Assembly (NCBI GenBank): GCA_003427395.1
Contig: BFEA01000003.1
Span: 93,163-157,162, forward strand
Direction: 5' to 3'
Source of the DNA: Chara braunii
Taxonomy: Eukaryota > Streptophyta > Charophyceae > Charales > Characeae
Length of the DNA: 64,000 bases
Positions 1-12,470 of the stretch are shown here, piece after piece (position 1 is the stretch's first letter; each line of letters opens with the position of its first letter). The notes beneath the pieces were generated by a model. That model worked only from the letters and a program-made list of their open reading frames with translations, had not been told where the DNA came from and ran no database searches. Made by a program: the position numbers and the translations under genes.

Positions 1-162
1 CGTGCCGTTGTGAGTGTGGTCACGAAGACAACACCACAACAAAGTCGAAATCGCTCTCCCCGAAGCCTACGGGATGAGGGTGCCGAAGCTGAGAGTCGGT
101 GACAGGCACCTTTTTCCATCACTGCACGCTCGGTATATCGTCTTCTCCGACAGCCTCGCCAG

Positions 163-400
163 GTGAGTGCGCTCTCCCTCTCTCTTTTCTTCTCCTCCCT
201 CCTCTCCTTCTTCTTCTTCCTCTTCTTCTCCTTCTTCCTTCTTCTTTTTCTCCTCCTTCTTCTTCTTCCTCCTCTTCTCCTTCTTCCTTTGTCTTCTTCT
301 CCTTCTTCCTTCTCCTCCTCTTCTCCTTCTTCCTTCGTCTTCTCCTCGTTCTTCCTCTCCTTTTCCTTCTTGCACGCCTCCTTCTTCACTTACGAGCCCG
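163..400. repeat. Polypyrimidine (CTT/CTC-rich) tract
   Basis: A run of imperfect CTTCTTCC and CTCCTT units makes long open frames on both strands: Leu/Ser/Phe-rich on +, Glu/Arg/Lys-rich on -. The same tract is at about 16257-16455 in the other copy. The frames follow from the composition and are not evidence of a gene. Confidence 0.85.
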
Positions 401-1004
401 TATCTTCCCTGCGCACCTTTTCTGCCAGCCTATGCTTCTCCCGCGCGGCTCCTCCTTGGCTACATTCGGAGTCCCCGCCGCTCTACCGTGCGCAGTCTCT
501 CCCTAATCGCACTACCTCCACGCGGCAGCATTCCTTTTCCGTTGCTATCACCTTCCCTTCGCTTTCTCGTTCTTTCCCCCCTCGCATCCGTACTCCTGGT
601 CCTTCTCTCTCGTGCGCTACCTTCTTCCTCCCGGTCATCTTCTTACTTGCCTTGGCCGCGGTATCCTATTCCATCTCCTCCGCGCAGATCTGCTCCCTCA
701 GGCTATCTCTCCCCGCTCCTCGACAACTGACCTCGTTGGCTTTGCCAGGTGTTTCGAGACGCCCCGACAGCACCAACAAGCTCTCGACTGTCGGGTAGCT
801 AAGCGGTCAGGGCTCGAACGAATCTGCTCTAGATGGCAGGTTAGATTCGTTCGAGTAAGTTTTGTAAAACGAGAAAGAATCAAAAAAATAAAAATAAAAA
901 AAAATAAAGGTAAGGCAAAAAAATAAAAGGGAAAAATGTGAGAAATAAATCTAACCATTAATTTAGAAAATGAAAACTAAACCTAACCACTACTTTCCCC
1001 GTGG

Positions 1005-1136
1005 AGCCACCTGTCGGGTCCGAGGTGTAGGCTCAACCAACCTCTGACTAACCCCCTACACGGAGAAAGTAGCCACCTGTCGGGTCCGAGGTGTAGGCTC
1101 AACCAACCTCTGACTAACCCCCTACACGGAGGTCGC
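1005..1136 (+). repeat. 66-bp tandem duplication in copy A
   Basis: A unit beginning AGCCACCTGTCGG starts at 1005 and again at 1071, and covers the tRNA-like segment upstream of the B-box. The sister block at 16086-18445 has only one unit (from about 17126), so the two blocks differ by a duplication or loss after they separated. Confidence 0.85.
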
Positions 1137-1160
1137 GGGTTCAAATCCCGACTGCCCAAG
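1090..1160 (+). promoter_or_regulatory. tRNA-like segment with Pol III B-box
   Basis: GGTTCAAATCC at 1138-1148 matches the Pol III B-box and is framed by CGGG/CCCG like a T-arm. A weak A-box-like stretch lies about 45 bases upstream. In the other block the B-box is GGTTCGAGTCC (about 17192-17202), a perfect consensus. No complete tRNA cloverleaf could be drawn, so I read it as a tRNA-derived SINE-like module inside the larger repeat. Confidence 0.45.
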
Positions 1161-1307
1161 TACTGGTGAAAGAGTTGTTGAGCTCCTTTACAAAAGGAGC
1201 TAGTTTAGCATTTGGGTAGACTCATTCCCTGTACCCATTGCTTGACAGTCCATACCCTAAACCTACTAAGCTAACTCCTACTCTAATTAGGAAAAGAGCC
1301 GCTCGTG

Positions 1308-1316
1308 TATAAATAG
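1308..1316 (+). promoter_or_regulatory. TATA-like motif in copy A
   Basis: TATAAATAG sits in a 54-base stretch (1284-1337) that is absent from the sister block, where a TIR element is present instead. If the repeat is an LTR this would be its promoter TATA box. That is inference from motif and position only. Confidence 0.35.
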
Positions 1317-1784
1317 AGTATCGGGGCTCAGCCCTCCTAGTGGCCTAAGCCCATTTCTAAGTTTTGTGTGTGTGCACGCTAGCCGGTCTGCGCGGCTGTC
1401 TGAGTACTTGTCGGCCTGAACGTGTGTGTCTGTAACCCGCAAGGGTACTTGGTCGCCCGGAAGGCCTGCAGGGCGGGTACTTACCTATAGCCGCGTTATT
1501 AAGGGTTGCGGCGGAGGAAAACACACAAGTGGCGGGAAAAAAGATCCGCAACACTTAGCAGAAAAATACTCGAGTATCAGGTAGGATGGTACCTTACCAG
1601 TAGAGGTAGACGTGCCGGGTACTCGGGATTGGGCAGAAGAAGACAAAAGTTTGCAGTTTTAGAGGCCGGTATCAGTAGATAGACGGATACCAGTTCAAGT
1701 AGCCTGAGTCCAGGCCCTATGCGGACGATATCAGAGCTTTCAACGGTGTCTGTTGCAGCCGTCTGATCCTTTAACGGTTTTAGA

Positions 1785-2045
1785 TTGTGGTTGCCGCATT
1801 CCTTGCGACCTTTCTTGTGTTTCTACCAACCCACCGACCCTAGCGGTCGGAAACTTTTAATTTCTATTAACTCCTTCCGGCTGTCGTATGCATTGTATCA
1901 CCGCATGTGGCTACCCGAAAACCTCGACCTTATAGATCAAGAAGTTTTGCTTCATGGTGTCAAGCCTAAAAAGTTTCACTTTTTACTCCAGACCATCCCC
2001 GACACGGTAACCGGCATCGATACTGTATTCCATGCCAAATCATGA
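1785..2045 (+). CDS. Conserved 86-codon ORF in repeat (copy A)
   Basis: The ORF starts MWLPHSLRPF and ends just before the terminal palindrome. The same ORF, equal in length and with mostly conservative changes (T/S, K/R, E/G), is present at 18152-18412. Shared length without a frameshift could reflect coding constraint or simply recent duplication. I recognise no domain. It may be a remnant of a retroelement protein. Confidence 0.25.
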   Translation: MWLPHSLRPFLCFYQPTDPSGRKLLISINSFRLSYALYHRMWLPENLDLIDQEVLLHGVKPKKFHFLLQTIPDTVTGIDTVFHAKS

Positions 2046-2073
2046 GCAAATACCCTTGTAAGGGTGTTTGCTC
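2044..2073. repeat. 30-bp near-perfect palindrome at repeat end
   Basis: GAGCAAATACCC and GGGTGTTTGCTC form the arms of a hairpin around TTGTAA, with one G-T mismatch. It marks the right end of the homology shared with the other block (copy at 18411-18440). Confidence 0.8.
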
Positions 2074-2078
2074 CGACA

Positions 2079-5000
2079 GTTTTCTCGGACCCCATTAAGC
2101 GACGTCCCCGTCACTGGGGAATCTAAATGCAAAGAAATGCCTTCTGACGCGACAAGTTGTCAAAATCCGATTTCCTGGATGAAGTTGTGGTTTGAAGACC
2201 CTCACTGTCCCCCTTGGCGCGTGCATACTGCTAGGATTTTAACCTGGGTCTCCCACATATAAAAAAATGACAACTCCCAAGAAAATATTATTCCATATAA
2301 ACCCGAGTGGGGATACTGGATTCGTACTACAGTCGCGGAGGTCACCAAGGAAGACAATAATAAATTTTTCCCCCAACTTTATACTTTATTTGCCAGGATT
2401 TCGTTGGGTGTCCGAGGAGTTAGGAATTAGAATAGAATCCAATCTTTGGACGCGGATCTTAACCAAAGTCAAATTTTACCGTCCCACCCGAAGTCTAATG
2501 CGAGGGGATCGGCGACCTTAGCCTCAACCCACCACAGCCGGTTGATCAGGCCGAAACTGCGGTCCACCGCATTGTTATTTTGGCGATGGTTCCCGTATTG
2601 GTTACGCAATATCGGATAAAATCTTCCTATCATTCTAGACCTGACTCTTGATCCCTCATATCTACCTGAACCAATTTCATTATTAAGGAGGCCCCCCCTC
2701 AGGTTTTAGTTCTAGGCCGTAATCGGAAGGTCCGCTACCTGGTTATACTTGGTCAGCAACCCACGCTGGGAGTTACGTCCCAACGATGCCAATTTTCTAC
2801 CATAGGCTTGGTAATTTCAAGTCCCTCTAACTGACCTCCTAGAGTGGATGAACGATAATCATTTAAAATATATATGAAAAACAATTTGACCAAATAAATT
2901 CCCTCGTCAGTTTGAATAAATGAACCTCTTTGCAAGTATATATGAAAAAATTTTACCAATAAGAATGATATATCATGATTGTCATATTGTTACTGAACGA
3001 GGGGCATCGTCAGAGCCACTTAGAGGTTGTGTCTCCCAGACCTCGATCACAGGCTGGACAGACACACGTCTCGGGGATCTTCAACCAACAGGAAAGTCAA
3101 CCAAATATCCATAAAAAAAATATAAAAGTATTGTTTGACTCCTTGTCTTATCAGAAGGCAGAAAACACATTCATTCCATAACATACATTTCCCTGACTTG
3201 CAGGGTTTTTCAGATGTATCAAAATTTCGACTTTCTCACATCCCCTTTTTAGAGACTTTTTCAAAAATAATCATATAGGACAAGACATGAAAAGACTGGC
3301 AACAAAGCAAAACATTTTCAGAATGTACAAACCACATGTCACTCTTGAACACCTAGGTGTTTCTCCAAGCATCCTAGTTCAAGACTTCATAACATAGTCT
3401 GTATACACATAAAGGGTACACACCTCACCAATCAAAATCAGACACTGGACCAACCCAAATGTGAAAGTGAAAGCGCTCATCGGCGGTATACCCCATAAAT
3501 AGAATCCGAATATGACTCAGAAAAAAAACTTAGTCGGATCCATAATGTCGAGTCAAAAACAATCTTAAGACTCAAGTCACGTGTCTCTCCTATCCTCAAT
3601 TACTAAAGTACACCCGTTGAGTCAGAAAAGTATAAAAGAGACAATAAAATCTTATAACACCTTCTATGACACATCATCTATCCTATCTACTGAAGTTCAT
3701 CATTGCATCTAAGCGGGAAATAAATAACAAATATGTCGCAGATCTTACCTCACACTCGACTACTAGAGTATAATATCTTATGTGAAGAAAGGAAAATGTG
3801 AGAGTCGTATTATAGAATTTAGAAGAAAGAATCAAAGAGTCGTCCATCCACCATTTAGGCGCAATTTTTTTCCAATTTCTCTATGTTAAGCCCTAACTAC
3901 TTAAATAACTGGTATCTCAACCTTTCTTTGGCCTGCTTACCTATGTATCCCTTCATGTTGATAAGCCTCTTGTTCCTATCTGTCTTAGCAAAAACCCTCA
4001 GTCTCACTCTTTTATACCGAGGACAGTTTTCTCTCAATTGTATCTCCTTCATATAGTGCCTACACAATTTTCTCCCTTACTCCTTTGTCCTCTTAGTCAT
4101 GCTAAGATGTTTCTGTCAAACTTTTTGTCATTTCAAGGGACTAGGTTGTCGCCTCTGAGTAAGACCTTCTCCTATTTTACTATCGTCCATATAAACCTTG
4201 AAGAATTTGTTGAATAGTCCCTGAAGTTAGTGGCTTAATGACTTCAGAGACACTACATGGTAATATGCTTCGTGCTCTGCTCACTCATTCCTCCCTGCTC
4301 TTCACCAGACTTTGATGTTTGCCTTTTTGAACTCTCGTTCTTCTCTTGTCCTTACACCAGGAGTGTTCCCCCAAACCCCATAATTCCAAATCCTTGCTCT
4401 TCCTTCCACTCAATTATGGACTCTATCATTTCCTTCGCCGATTTCTCAAGACTCTGTTTAAAATTATTTCGTCTCCTTCTCCATCTTATTTCACTGTCTC
4501 CCCTACTTGTCATATATCATGCTTCTGTAGATAAACTTTTTCTCACCCAACTTACTTTCCTCTCTGCATATCTTCCTCATTCCATCCTCCAATACCCTTT
4601 ACCAATTACCTCCTCAAGAGGAGAACACTTCTATTTTTGATAGTCGTGACTTCTTCACGACGTTACCATTCAAGGTCAAAGTTGAGGTAATCGCGCAAAA
4701 AGTTAAGAAGATCCTTCCCTTGAAACAACAGAGCCCTAAGGCCTTGGGGCATTGACTCGTTTACAGACTCGCGCGTTAGTGCTTTAGCGAGAGACAAATT
4801 CCTCCAAAGTAGGACCTTCGCCAATCCGCCATCTTTAGCCATTGTCACCATTGCAGATATGTATAAGTACAGCAAGCGACAAAGCGGCAGGCTGTAAGCC
4901 GAAGATAATTCTTAATAAGCATCCCCTTTCCTATCTTAATAAAACTAAAGGCAACCAATACCTCCAATATACAAACGCATAATCTTTAAAACAACTACCT

Positions 5001-8000
5001 GACAGAGTAGTAAAAGAGCACCGTAAACATATACGGATCATGTAAGCAAATGCGAAAAAACACCTAACTTAAGGCTATAAGTTGTGTGCATGAAAGTAAT
5101 AACACTGCATTCACTGCCCGCCTACCTTCATCCAAAGCTCATCAAAGTATTAATTTATTAGTCTAAGTCATGAGAATCAGTGTAGGTGTTAGCAATATAA
5201 GTCGTACTTTGAAGCTTTCGTTTGAGGAGCACGGACCCCTTTTCTAGGTACAAACTGTATACTATCTCACTCGTATAACGCTTGTATCCCCATCCTCGTT
5301 CTATCAAAGCGGCCTCGGCTGATGTCTTTATTTTTCTCTCATCCCCTGAAATATTGGGTAGAATGACTCGCAACGGGGAGGACGGAAGCACAAACTTATC
5401 TGCACCCTTGACCTCTATAACAACAAATACCGGCTCATCTCCTCTCTGACACATTTCTTTTACCCACTTTGCGGCAGCAACTTCAGCTAGTCTTAACGGC
5501 CTTAGTGAGCAGATTCCCACGTCCCATTGCCGGCTCGATACCAAATGTAAAACCAAAAAGATGACGAGGTGTTTAAAGTCACTTTTACAACTGCTCTGTC
5601 TCCACCGTCGTTGAAGTCAGATTTAATCCAAATAAATATACCCTCATTCAAAGATATAGCCCACCAGGAACTGATATATCCATTCTCCATGACCAGCCTT
5701 GGCAAGGAGAATTTCAGCCCGTCTTTTTTTTCAATAGGCAAGGCTACATCGGGGTCTTCCCTAGCATACGTCATTCAGGCCTTCTTCAACTACCCCTAGA
5801 TCCTGCTTACACAGACAAATGTCCGTCAAGGATCTCCCATCACTATACATATTCCCTCCTTTATTACACTATCATTCTTGAAAGGTAGTCTCCAAATCAT
5901 ACCTTACTAACATCCCTCATTTCCAACGTCTAAGATCATTCAAAAATCGGTGACAAAATGCTGTGATAATGATGCATTCACAATTTTTGGATATTGAATG
6001 TCATAAGTCATCATAATGACTTGTTGCCTATAGTAATGATATGTTGTCATAGTGATAGCAATATTTACAATAGTTAAGTGAATAGTATTAGCAGGAGAAA
6101 GAGTAAGTTTAACTGATATGTGCGTGCATGGTGATGACGAAAAAATTATAGTAACTGTTACGATAGACAACAGGCATGCTGCGGTCAATAATCCTCTCAA
6201 CAATGAATGCTTTTAAGATATAAAAATGAGAGTGCTACATTCTACTCCCCGGGCTTTGACAGGAGTATATTGTGTCAAGGGGCAGTGTAATCCCTTAAAA
6301 GGGTTAACATCTTAGACTCCCAAGCCTCACTGCTTCACCCTCTGATTCCAATATTTGTTCCTTGCAGACCCTTGTCCATTAGTAGACAACCCCACCATAC
6401 ACGTTCCAGGATCCATATCTCATCTCGTGCAGATGAACCCACTTGACACAAAGATAGTCGGGGCATCACCCCCTGCTTCCTTGCGGCAGGTAGTAGTCGC
6501 CTCCTTCACAGACCATAGTCTAATAAGGCTCAAATACTTTCCTCCTTCTTAATAGTAATGTAGTCACCTCTCCTCAAAGAGTTAGGTGACAACACCCCAC
6601 TATGGACCAGGAACATAGTTTCGACGTGGGTCTCACTACTACTTCTGAAGACGAGTTTATAGCTCCTTCAAGCCATCTTTCAGGGAATGGATAACTTTAG
6701 GATTGCAACTCCCCCAAGAGTAGACTCTACACACTGACCACCTCTTCAGAGAATCTCTTCTCCCAAGAAGTCGGTCACTCCATTCACCTCCGAACCCGCG
6801 TCGAACGTGGATTCTACGTAGCACTTCTACTCTTTAATAGGAGAGCAAACCAACCATATAGGTTTAAGTGAAATCGGTACAGACGGATAGTTATATCTGA
6901 TTAGCTCATAAAGATGGATTAAGGCGCTCAGTTTTAAACAAATAAACTCAGACACGTAACTTGGTGAGCAACCATGAATAAAAATGCATCAGATAGATAG
7001 TCTCATATGATTAATATTAGATATACTTGACTCAAATAAATGTGGCACAGATGAATACATTTACATAGATAAGCCCAATGAAATGGTCTTAAAGCGAAGG
7101 AATTTAAGCGCTTAGATTCAGACAGATGATCTTGGAGTAGATGAGTTCTAACAGATAGCCTCATACCTGAATCTTGTCAGCAAGCTAAACATAAACAGGA
7201 TTATTCAACACCGAACTCCTCACCGCCTTACTGACTGCACTCAGGACCCGGAGCCTTTGACCGCCCTTTATCGACGAAATCGACCTCTAAATTTCTCCCA
7301 TGGATGGACTCGACTTACATTGACTTTTTCCTAACACTGGACTTTTATTAAGAACCCACAACAAACGAGGGTCCCTACTGACTCTACCTATATTTAGACC
7401 CCCTTGTATCCCTAGGTATGTCTTCCACTCATTGGCATATTACTAGAACTTTCCTACCCTTCTCTTGCTATAACCGATTGATCGGTACTTTTACTTATGA
7501 AGAGAAATTTGTGCCTATTCAGGACGAAAAACCCTTAGGAATCAGTTCACACCTATCTAGATCGCCTATCCCTAAAGAGGTGCCAACACCTTTCCTCAAC
7601 TCCCCTTTTCCTTCCCAGACAAACACCCGTCGTCATGGGTATTGTTACTGATAAGGGAAGAAGTATAGAAATCATCGTGGCCTATTCCCCCTCGAGGGTG
7701 TTTTTGTCTGATGACCTAGACAAGTACTATTACTTATCATGGTCAAGCTTCGTGTTGACGGGTCGATCTTTAAATGATCCCTTTGTACAATAGGTATGAA
7801 ATCAACCCGCATAATTCTATCTGATATAGGAAGAATTGTGTCAGGGTGATACATAACTGATGATCCGCAGGTGCAGCCTGAGACACTACGGGACGGTCAA
7901 ACACATGAGGCGGCGGCGGAAGAGCAGGTCAAGGCGGCTGAGGAAGGACAGCCAACTGCTGAAGCCGACGTGCCATAGAAGAAGAGAGAGAAGTATATTC

Positions 8001-11000
8001 CACTGGATAAGTACTAGAAGGTAGTTCGAATCGTGGGGGCGGAGCGTCGTAATGTTGCTCGTACTTATAGGAATAATAGGTCATCGTTCCAGGGGACGGC
8101 GTGCGTTCGCGCAAGTCTTCCTGATGTCGGCGCAATCTCACCCCTTCCCACTTTTCCTCCTCTTCCTCTTCCTCCTCTCGTTTTTCTCTTTCCTTTGTCA
8201 AATCAATCGGTCTTTCAGTCGCTTTCCCTTGTCGTCCACTTCTTCCTCTTCCAGCTCCAGATTCGCGCGGCATGGCTAGAGAAAAGGTATTACTTGCGTA
8301 CCTTCCTAGCCGCCTGTTGATCTTACGTATATAAACTACCTAATTGCTTACCTAAAGGTTTTCAGAAGCGAGAATTATTGCAGAGACGAAGATTATTATG
8401 GTGGGAAGAAATTAGTGCTACTGAAAAAACCTCTTAGCGCAGATTCGATGAGAACTTCGTCAATTCTTATCGTGTCAATCGACTCATCCGCTATACCTAC
8501 CGACTCTGCTTTTATCAAGACTTCACGGTTCTCAGCCACTATTCGCATATTCCCCTCACGAACAAGCTCGGGAGCAGTTCCCTCGGAAGGTGATAGGGAT
8601 GTCGTCTAAAGCTTACATGACTTTAACTAGTACTCATTTTCTCTTTAGAGGAGCTCGCTCTTATGGACCACCAAATATCCCAAATAGCTACCCTATTAAC
8701 AAGTGGAAGCCACACGACATTCTACTTTGTCGTTTCGCTAGGGCTTCAATTTACCAGACCCAGGTCCGTTTACATAGGACCCCGACAGGCAACCGAAGTC
8801 CCCGGCAATAACGCCACCTGTCGCACTCGGCGCTCCCGCACCCTGCTGGGAGCGCTAAAACCTCACGGTCGTGTCACACAGGATGTATTCCTAAACAAAA
8901 GAACTGGTCACCACTCCGACCGTGAGCGCGTGCTATACCTCTCACGACACCCCACAACAGGTTGGGGAGCCGCGGGGTACAACTTACCTCTACCCGAGGG
9001 GCTGTCACTACTCTCGGATAGGCGTATCCCTGTTGAGCTACCGGTCCACATACGAAGGTTTTTACATGCCTTTGTAGAGGTAGGTCGACCGAGGGCATTT
9101 GCTCGATCGCTGTAGCATAAAATGGGGTACGCGCGGTAAGACGCCTGCAACTGACCCGTTAGATATTCAGGTCAAACTTTTAAAAGACAGTCTATTTCCG
9201 CTACTGCGTAATGTATTATTCTTTCGACTAATATCAAACCAACTTTCTACGAAAGGGCATCCTATCTTCCTTAACAGGTTATGATTTAGCTGAACATCAG
9301 AATAGTATAGAAGTTAAGTTGAACATATGATGAATATGGAAATATTACCGCCAAGAACCCTTCTCAATTTCACAAGTGTTGTGTGTCCGAGACTCTTCAA
9401 CAGACCAGGTCCAGTTCAATCCAAAATCACGCACAAAAACAGACATGCACAGAATAATGCAAAGACAGTTCACATGCCACGCACTACCGGAGTCAACCAT
9501 CAACCATTGACCTTGTCCCTCACTTCCCAAACCATGTATGACAACCTTATCTTTCCAGAGACGTAAGCCCAGCCCCCTCACAGTTCTTCAAAGGACCCTT
9601 GAGATTGACTAGGACCATTTAGGCAATGACCACAGGCGACAGTTTTACTAACCATAGGGTTAGACTTTAGAGGTGGGTATCAAGTCAAAGGAGAAAAGTT
9701 GAATCGGTAACAACCGACCTGTTATCGAAAGATAACAGAAATTTGGGTCCTTTCTGTAGAACCTCTCCCTTGAAATGCAGTAGATAAACAGGGACCTGCA
9801 CACACACAGGTCAACAAAGATTCAACACCCCCACTCGATTTCCCACATATTGATATCTAAGGGTCACGCCCTTAGACATGGGTAGTGAGCTCTGGGATCG
9901 ACACCCCAGGCCTAGTCTCTAGCTTTACTTTCACAACCTTACCCTAAGTCGTCTGTCACTCTCTCCTTTCACTCAAGGAGTCTCATGCCTGTGTCCTAAG
10001 TCATCTTTAGGGAAACTCTTAATCCCCCTACTCTAAGTCCTCGCATTTTCTCTCTTGGGGATAAGCGCACCGTTTGACGCTTATGTAGATGAGATGTAAT
10101 TCATTCATCGTTGTAACCTTTCACCTGAAAGTCATGGACGGACATGAACTACGCGGTGGTTCTTAAGTTTCTTTCTCCCGCGGTCCTATCTTTTTTCCTT
10201 GTTCCATTTCCAGATATGTGAAGACCTTGCTCCAACAGGAGCATTGTTCCTTCCTTTCTCTTCTATTTGTGTTACTCGTAGAAGATCTGGATGTCAACCC
10301 CTCTCCAGAGGTTAATAACGGTCTGCGTGAATAATAGGCGACCCGCACAAGAGCCCCCTACTATCACATGACAAGGTCCTCTCCATAAGTGCATTAGGAT
10401 AATCCTACCAAGGGTATCATGTTGCCCTTCTGAAGTTGACCGTCCTAAGATGAATTTGTTTTGACAGAAGACGAGGATTTAGGGTATTCCTATCAGGGTA
10501 CTCTTTTCGTAAGTTAATATAGAACCAAGTAGGTAATGGACAGACCCCAACAGAAGCCCCTCTACTACCTTCCTTGGGTAATGAGTAGTCCAGCCGTTAA
10601 GCAAGTAATAGGATGACTCCTACAGAAGCCTCCCTACTACGGGTCAGGTGGTCGAACTTTCTGAGGGTAAGTAAGCTAGGAAAGAAAGACTAGAAATGTG
10701 ATTTCCTACTCTTTGAAGGTTGTAAGTCAGCCTTATACTCAAGTGTGTGAATAGGATGACCCTCCCAGGAGCCCCTACTACACCTTGAATAACTGTCAAG
10801 ACTGAATCTGTCTGAGTTGTTAATAAGAAAGGAAGTTAGTACAAAAATCCCCTAAGTTCACTTTTCATAACAAGCAGGTCCTAGTTAATCAAGGTGGTGA
10901 GGTAGCACACAAAGGAGTATCGCCACCTTCAGATTATGTCAATCATCCCAGTTCCATAAGGCAGGTGTCCAACCCACACATGGGTTTTCTACTGCCGTCT

Positions 11001-11080
11001 GAGACTGGCCTAGTGTGTTAACAAGGCGACCAGAACAAGAGTCTCCCTTTATTATTTCTAAATATCTGACTCTTTTTCCC
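2079..11080. other. AT-rich spacer without recognisable genes
   Basis: About 9 kb with only short open frames, none carrying a domain I recognise. The frames on the - strand at 5158-5774 are the only ones with protein-like composition and are listed separately. Simple-sequence patches are scattered through it. If the flanking blocks are LTRs, this and the next 5 kb would be a non-coding internal domain of a large non-autonomous element. Confidence 0.5.
5158..5774 (-). pseudogene. Possible decayed coding fragment, unknown
   Basis: Two overlapping - frames (5502-5774, 90 codons; 5158-5556, 132 codons) could be one coding sequence split by a frameshift near 5530. The second has balanced composition, for example EPVFVVIEVKGADKF and AALIERGWGYKRY, unlike the low-complexity frames around it. 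No family is recognised and no poly(A), splice or LTR context supports it. It could be a fragment of an unknown mobile-element protein or chance. Confidence 0.2.
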
Positions 11081-11081
11081 T

Positions 11082-11609
11082 TCACGACGACAGTCGATCT
11101 GGTAGAGAGTACCTAATATATCTCATAATTATTTGTTAGTATTTTTTTCTCATCACGACGATAACCTATCCGGTAGAGAGTACCTGATTTTGGTTCATAA
11201 GTTATTGTTAGTACCCTCTTCCCATCATGACGACAATCGTTACGGTAGAGAGTACCTAATTTTAGTTCATAGGTTATTGTTAGTACCCTCTTCCGATCAC
11301 GACGATAGTCGTTACGGTAGAGAGTACCAAATTTAGTTCATAGGTTATAGTTAGATACCTCTTCCCGTCACGACGACAGTCGTTACGGTAGAGAATACCT
11401 ATTTTAGTTTATAAGTTATTGTCAGGTACCTCTGCCCGTCATGACGACAGTCGTTACGGTAGAGAGTACCTGACTTAGTTCATAAGCTTTTGTTAGTACC
11501 CTTTTCCCATCACGACGACAGTCACTACAGTAGAGAGTACCTAATTTAGTTCATAAGTTATTGTTAGGTACCTCTTCCCGTCACGACGACAGTCGTTACG
11601 GTAGAGAGC
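11082..11609. repeat. 71-72 bp tandem array, seven full copies plus a partial
   Basis: Units begin at about 11082, 11153, 11225, 11297, 11368, 11439, 11510 and 11581; the last is cut after about 29 bases. The best conserved part is TCACGACGACAGTCGTTACG followed by GTAGAGAGTACC. The rest (TTAGTTCATAAGTTATTG) varies more. The array lies in otherwise AT-rich unannotated DNA. Confidence 0.9.
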
Positions 11610-12235
11610 AAGGCAACTCACACATGAAAACCTAATTGTCAACCCTTAGTCAAGTCCGCACATACATAAGTAGTACGACGGCTCACACATGAGCCTTTTA
11701 TCGCACCACTTTGTTCTTCAAGTCCAAACAGTCTACGTTCCTTCTTGGCTAATTTTAGGTTCCCTTCCTTTCACCAGGCATGATTCTTACTTCAATCATA
11801 TATTCACTTCCCCCTTTTGTTAACCTTAGCACAAAGAGTATATCTCACAATCATACAGGCAGTCCAATAGAAGGGCGTAGCCTATAAGGGTATACAGGAA
11901 AAGATTAGGTGATGCGTACCTCATGGTTCCCTGCCTCCAGAGTTCCTCCTGAACTCCGGCAGAGCTCCCGCAATCGCCCTGTATTCGGAGATGTATGGTC
12001 AATACAACTGATTGCGAGTACTTAGAGTCAGCAGAGACTGGTATTATTTAAGTGAAAATTCATCATCAGCCAATCATAGTCAAAGAGATGGATATTTTTA
12101 AAGAATCCAACCAATACAAAGATGGGGAAGGATGGAGGAGGTCGGCAACATCACACAGTGACACGGTCTCTTTCCTCTCCAACTGCCCCATACTTTTCTT
12201 CGCTCTCTGGCCCTTGCTCAACTCGTGATGTCTCA

Positions 12236-12355
12236 AAAATAGCAACAGTAAAACAATCGAAAATAATAATAGAAATAGTAATAATCATAATAAGTGAAGC
12301 AATAATGATAATAAAATAATAATAATGATAATAATGGCAATTATTTATAGTATCG

Positions 12356-12391
<36 letters not shown>

Positions 12392-12470
12392 GTCGTAATA
12401 ATAGTAGTAATGGAAATAATAATAATTATTATAATAATAATAATAATAATAATAATACTAGGAAGTTAAA
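12236..12470. repeat. (AAT)n-type microsatellite
   Basis: Imperfect AAT runs, longest around 12355-12391. The Asn-rich open frame here is a by-product of the repeat. Confidence 0.9.

Larger units (their letters stand above)
1..2078 (+). repeat. Long repeat, copy A (possible LTR)
   Basis: Almost the whole block recurs in direct orientation at 16086-18445. From base 3 it begins TGCCG and it ends near 2078 in CCGACA, so TG...CA ends are possible. It contains a polypyrimidine tract, a tRNA-like Pol III B-box, a TATA-like motif, a conserved 86-codon ORF and a terminal palindrome. An LTR would explain two direct copies 16 kb apart, but no primer-binding site follows at 2079 and no convincing polypurine tract precedes the second copy. 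A dispersed or segmentally duplicated repeat is the alternative. The window starts inside or at the edge of the block, so its true left end is unknown. Confidence 0.75.

Noticed and set aside
67-375. Glu/Arg/Lys-rich - frame and Leu/Ser-rich + frames (also 16203-16944)
   Set aside because: They follow from the CTT/CTC simple sequence; all six frames stay open and there is no domain.
7929-8273. Charged - frame resembling 24347-24613
   Set aside because: Similarity is limited to the EEEEEE and GVRLRR stretch, which comes from CTTCCTC repeats.
8590-9115. 150-codon frame
   Set aside because: Overlaps comparably long frames on the other strand and has no recognisable motif.
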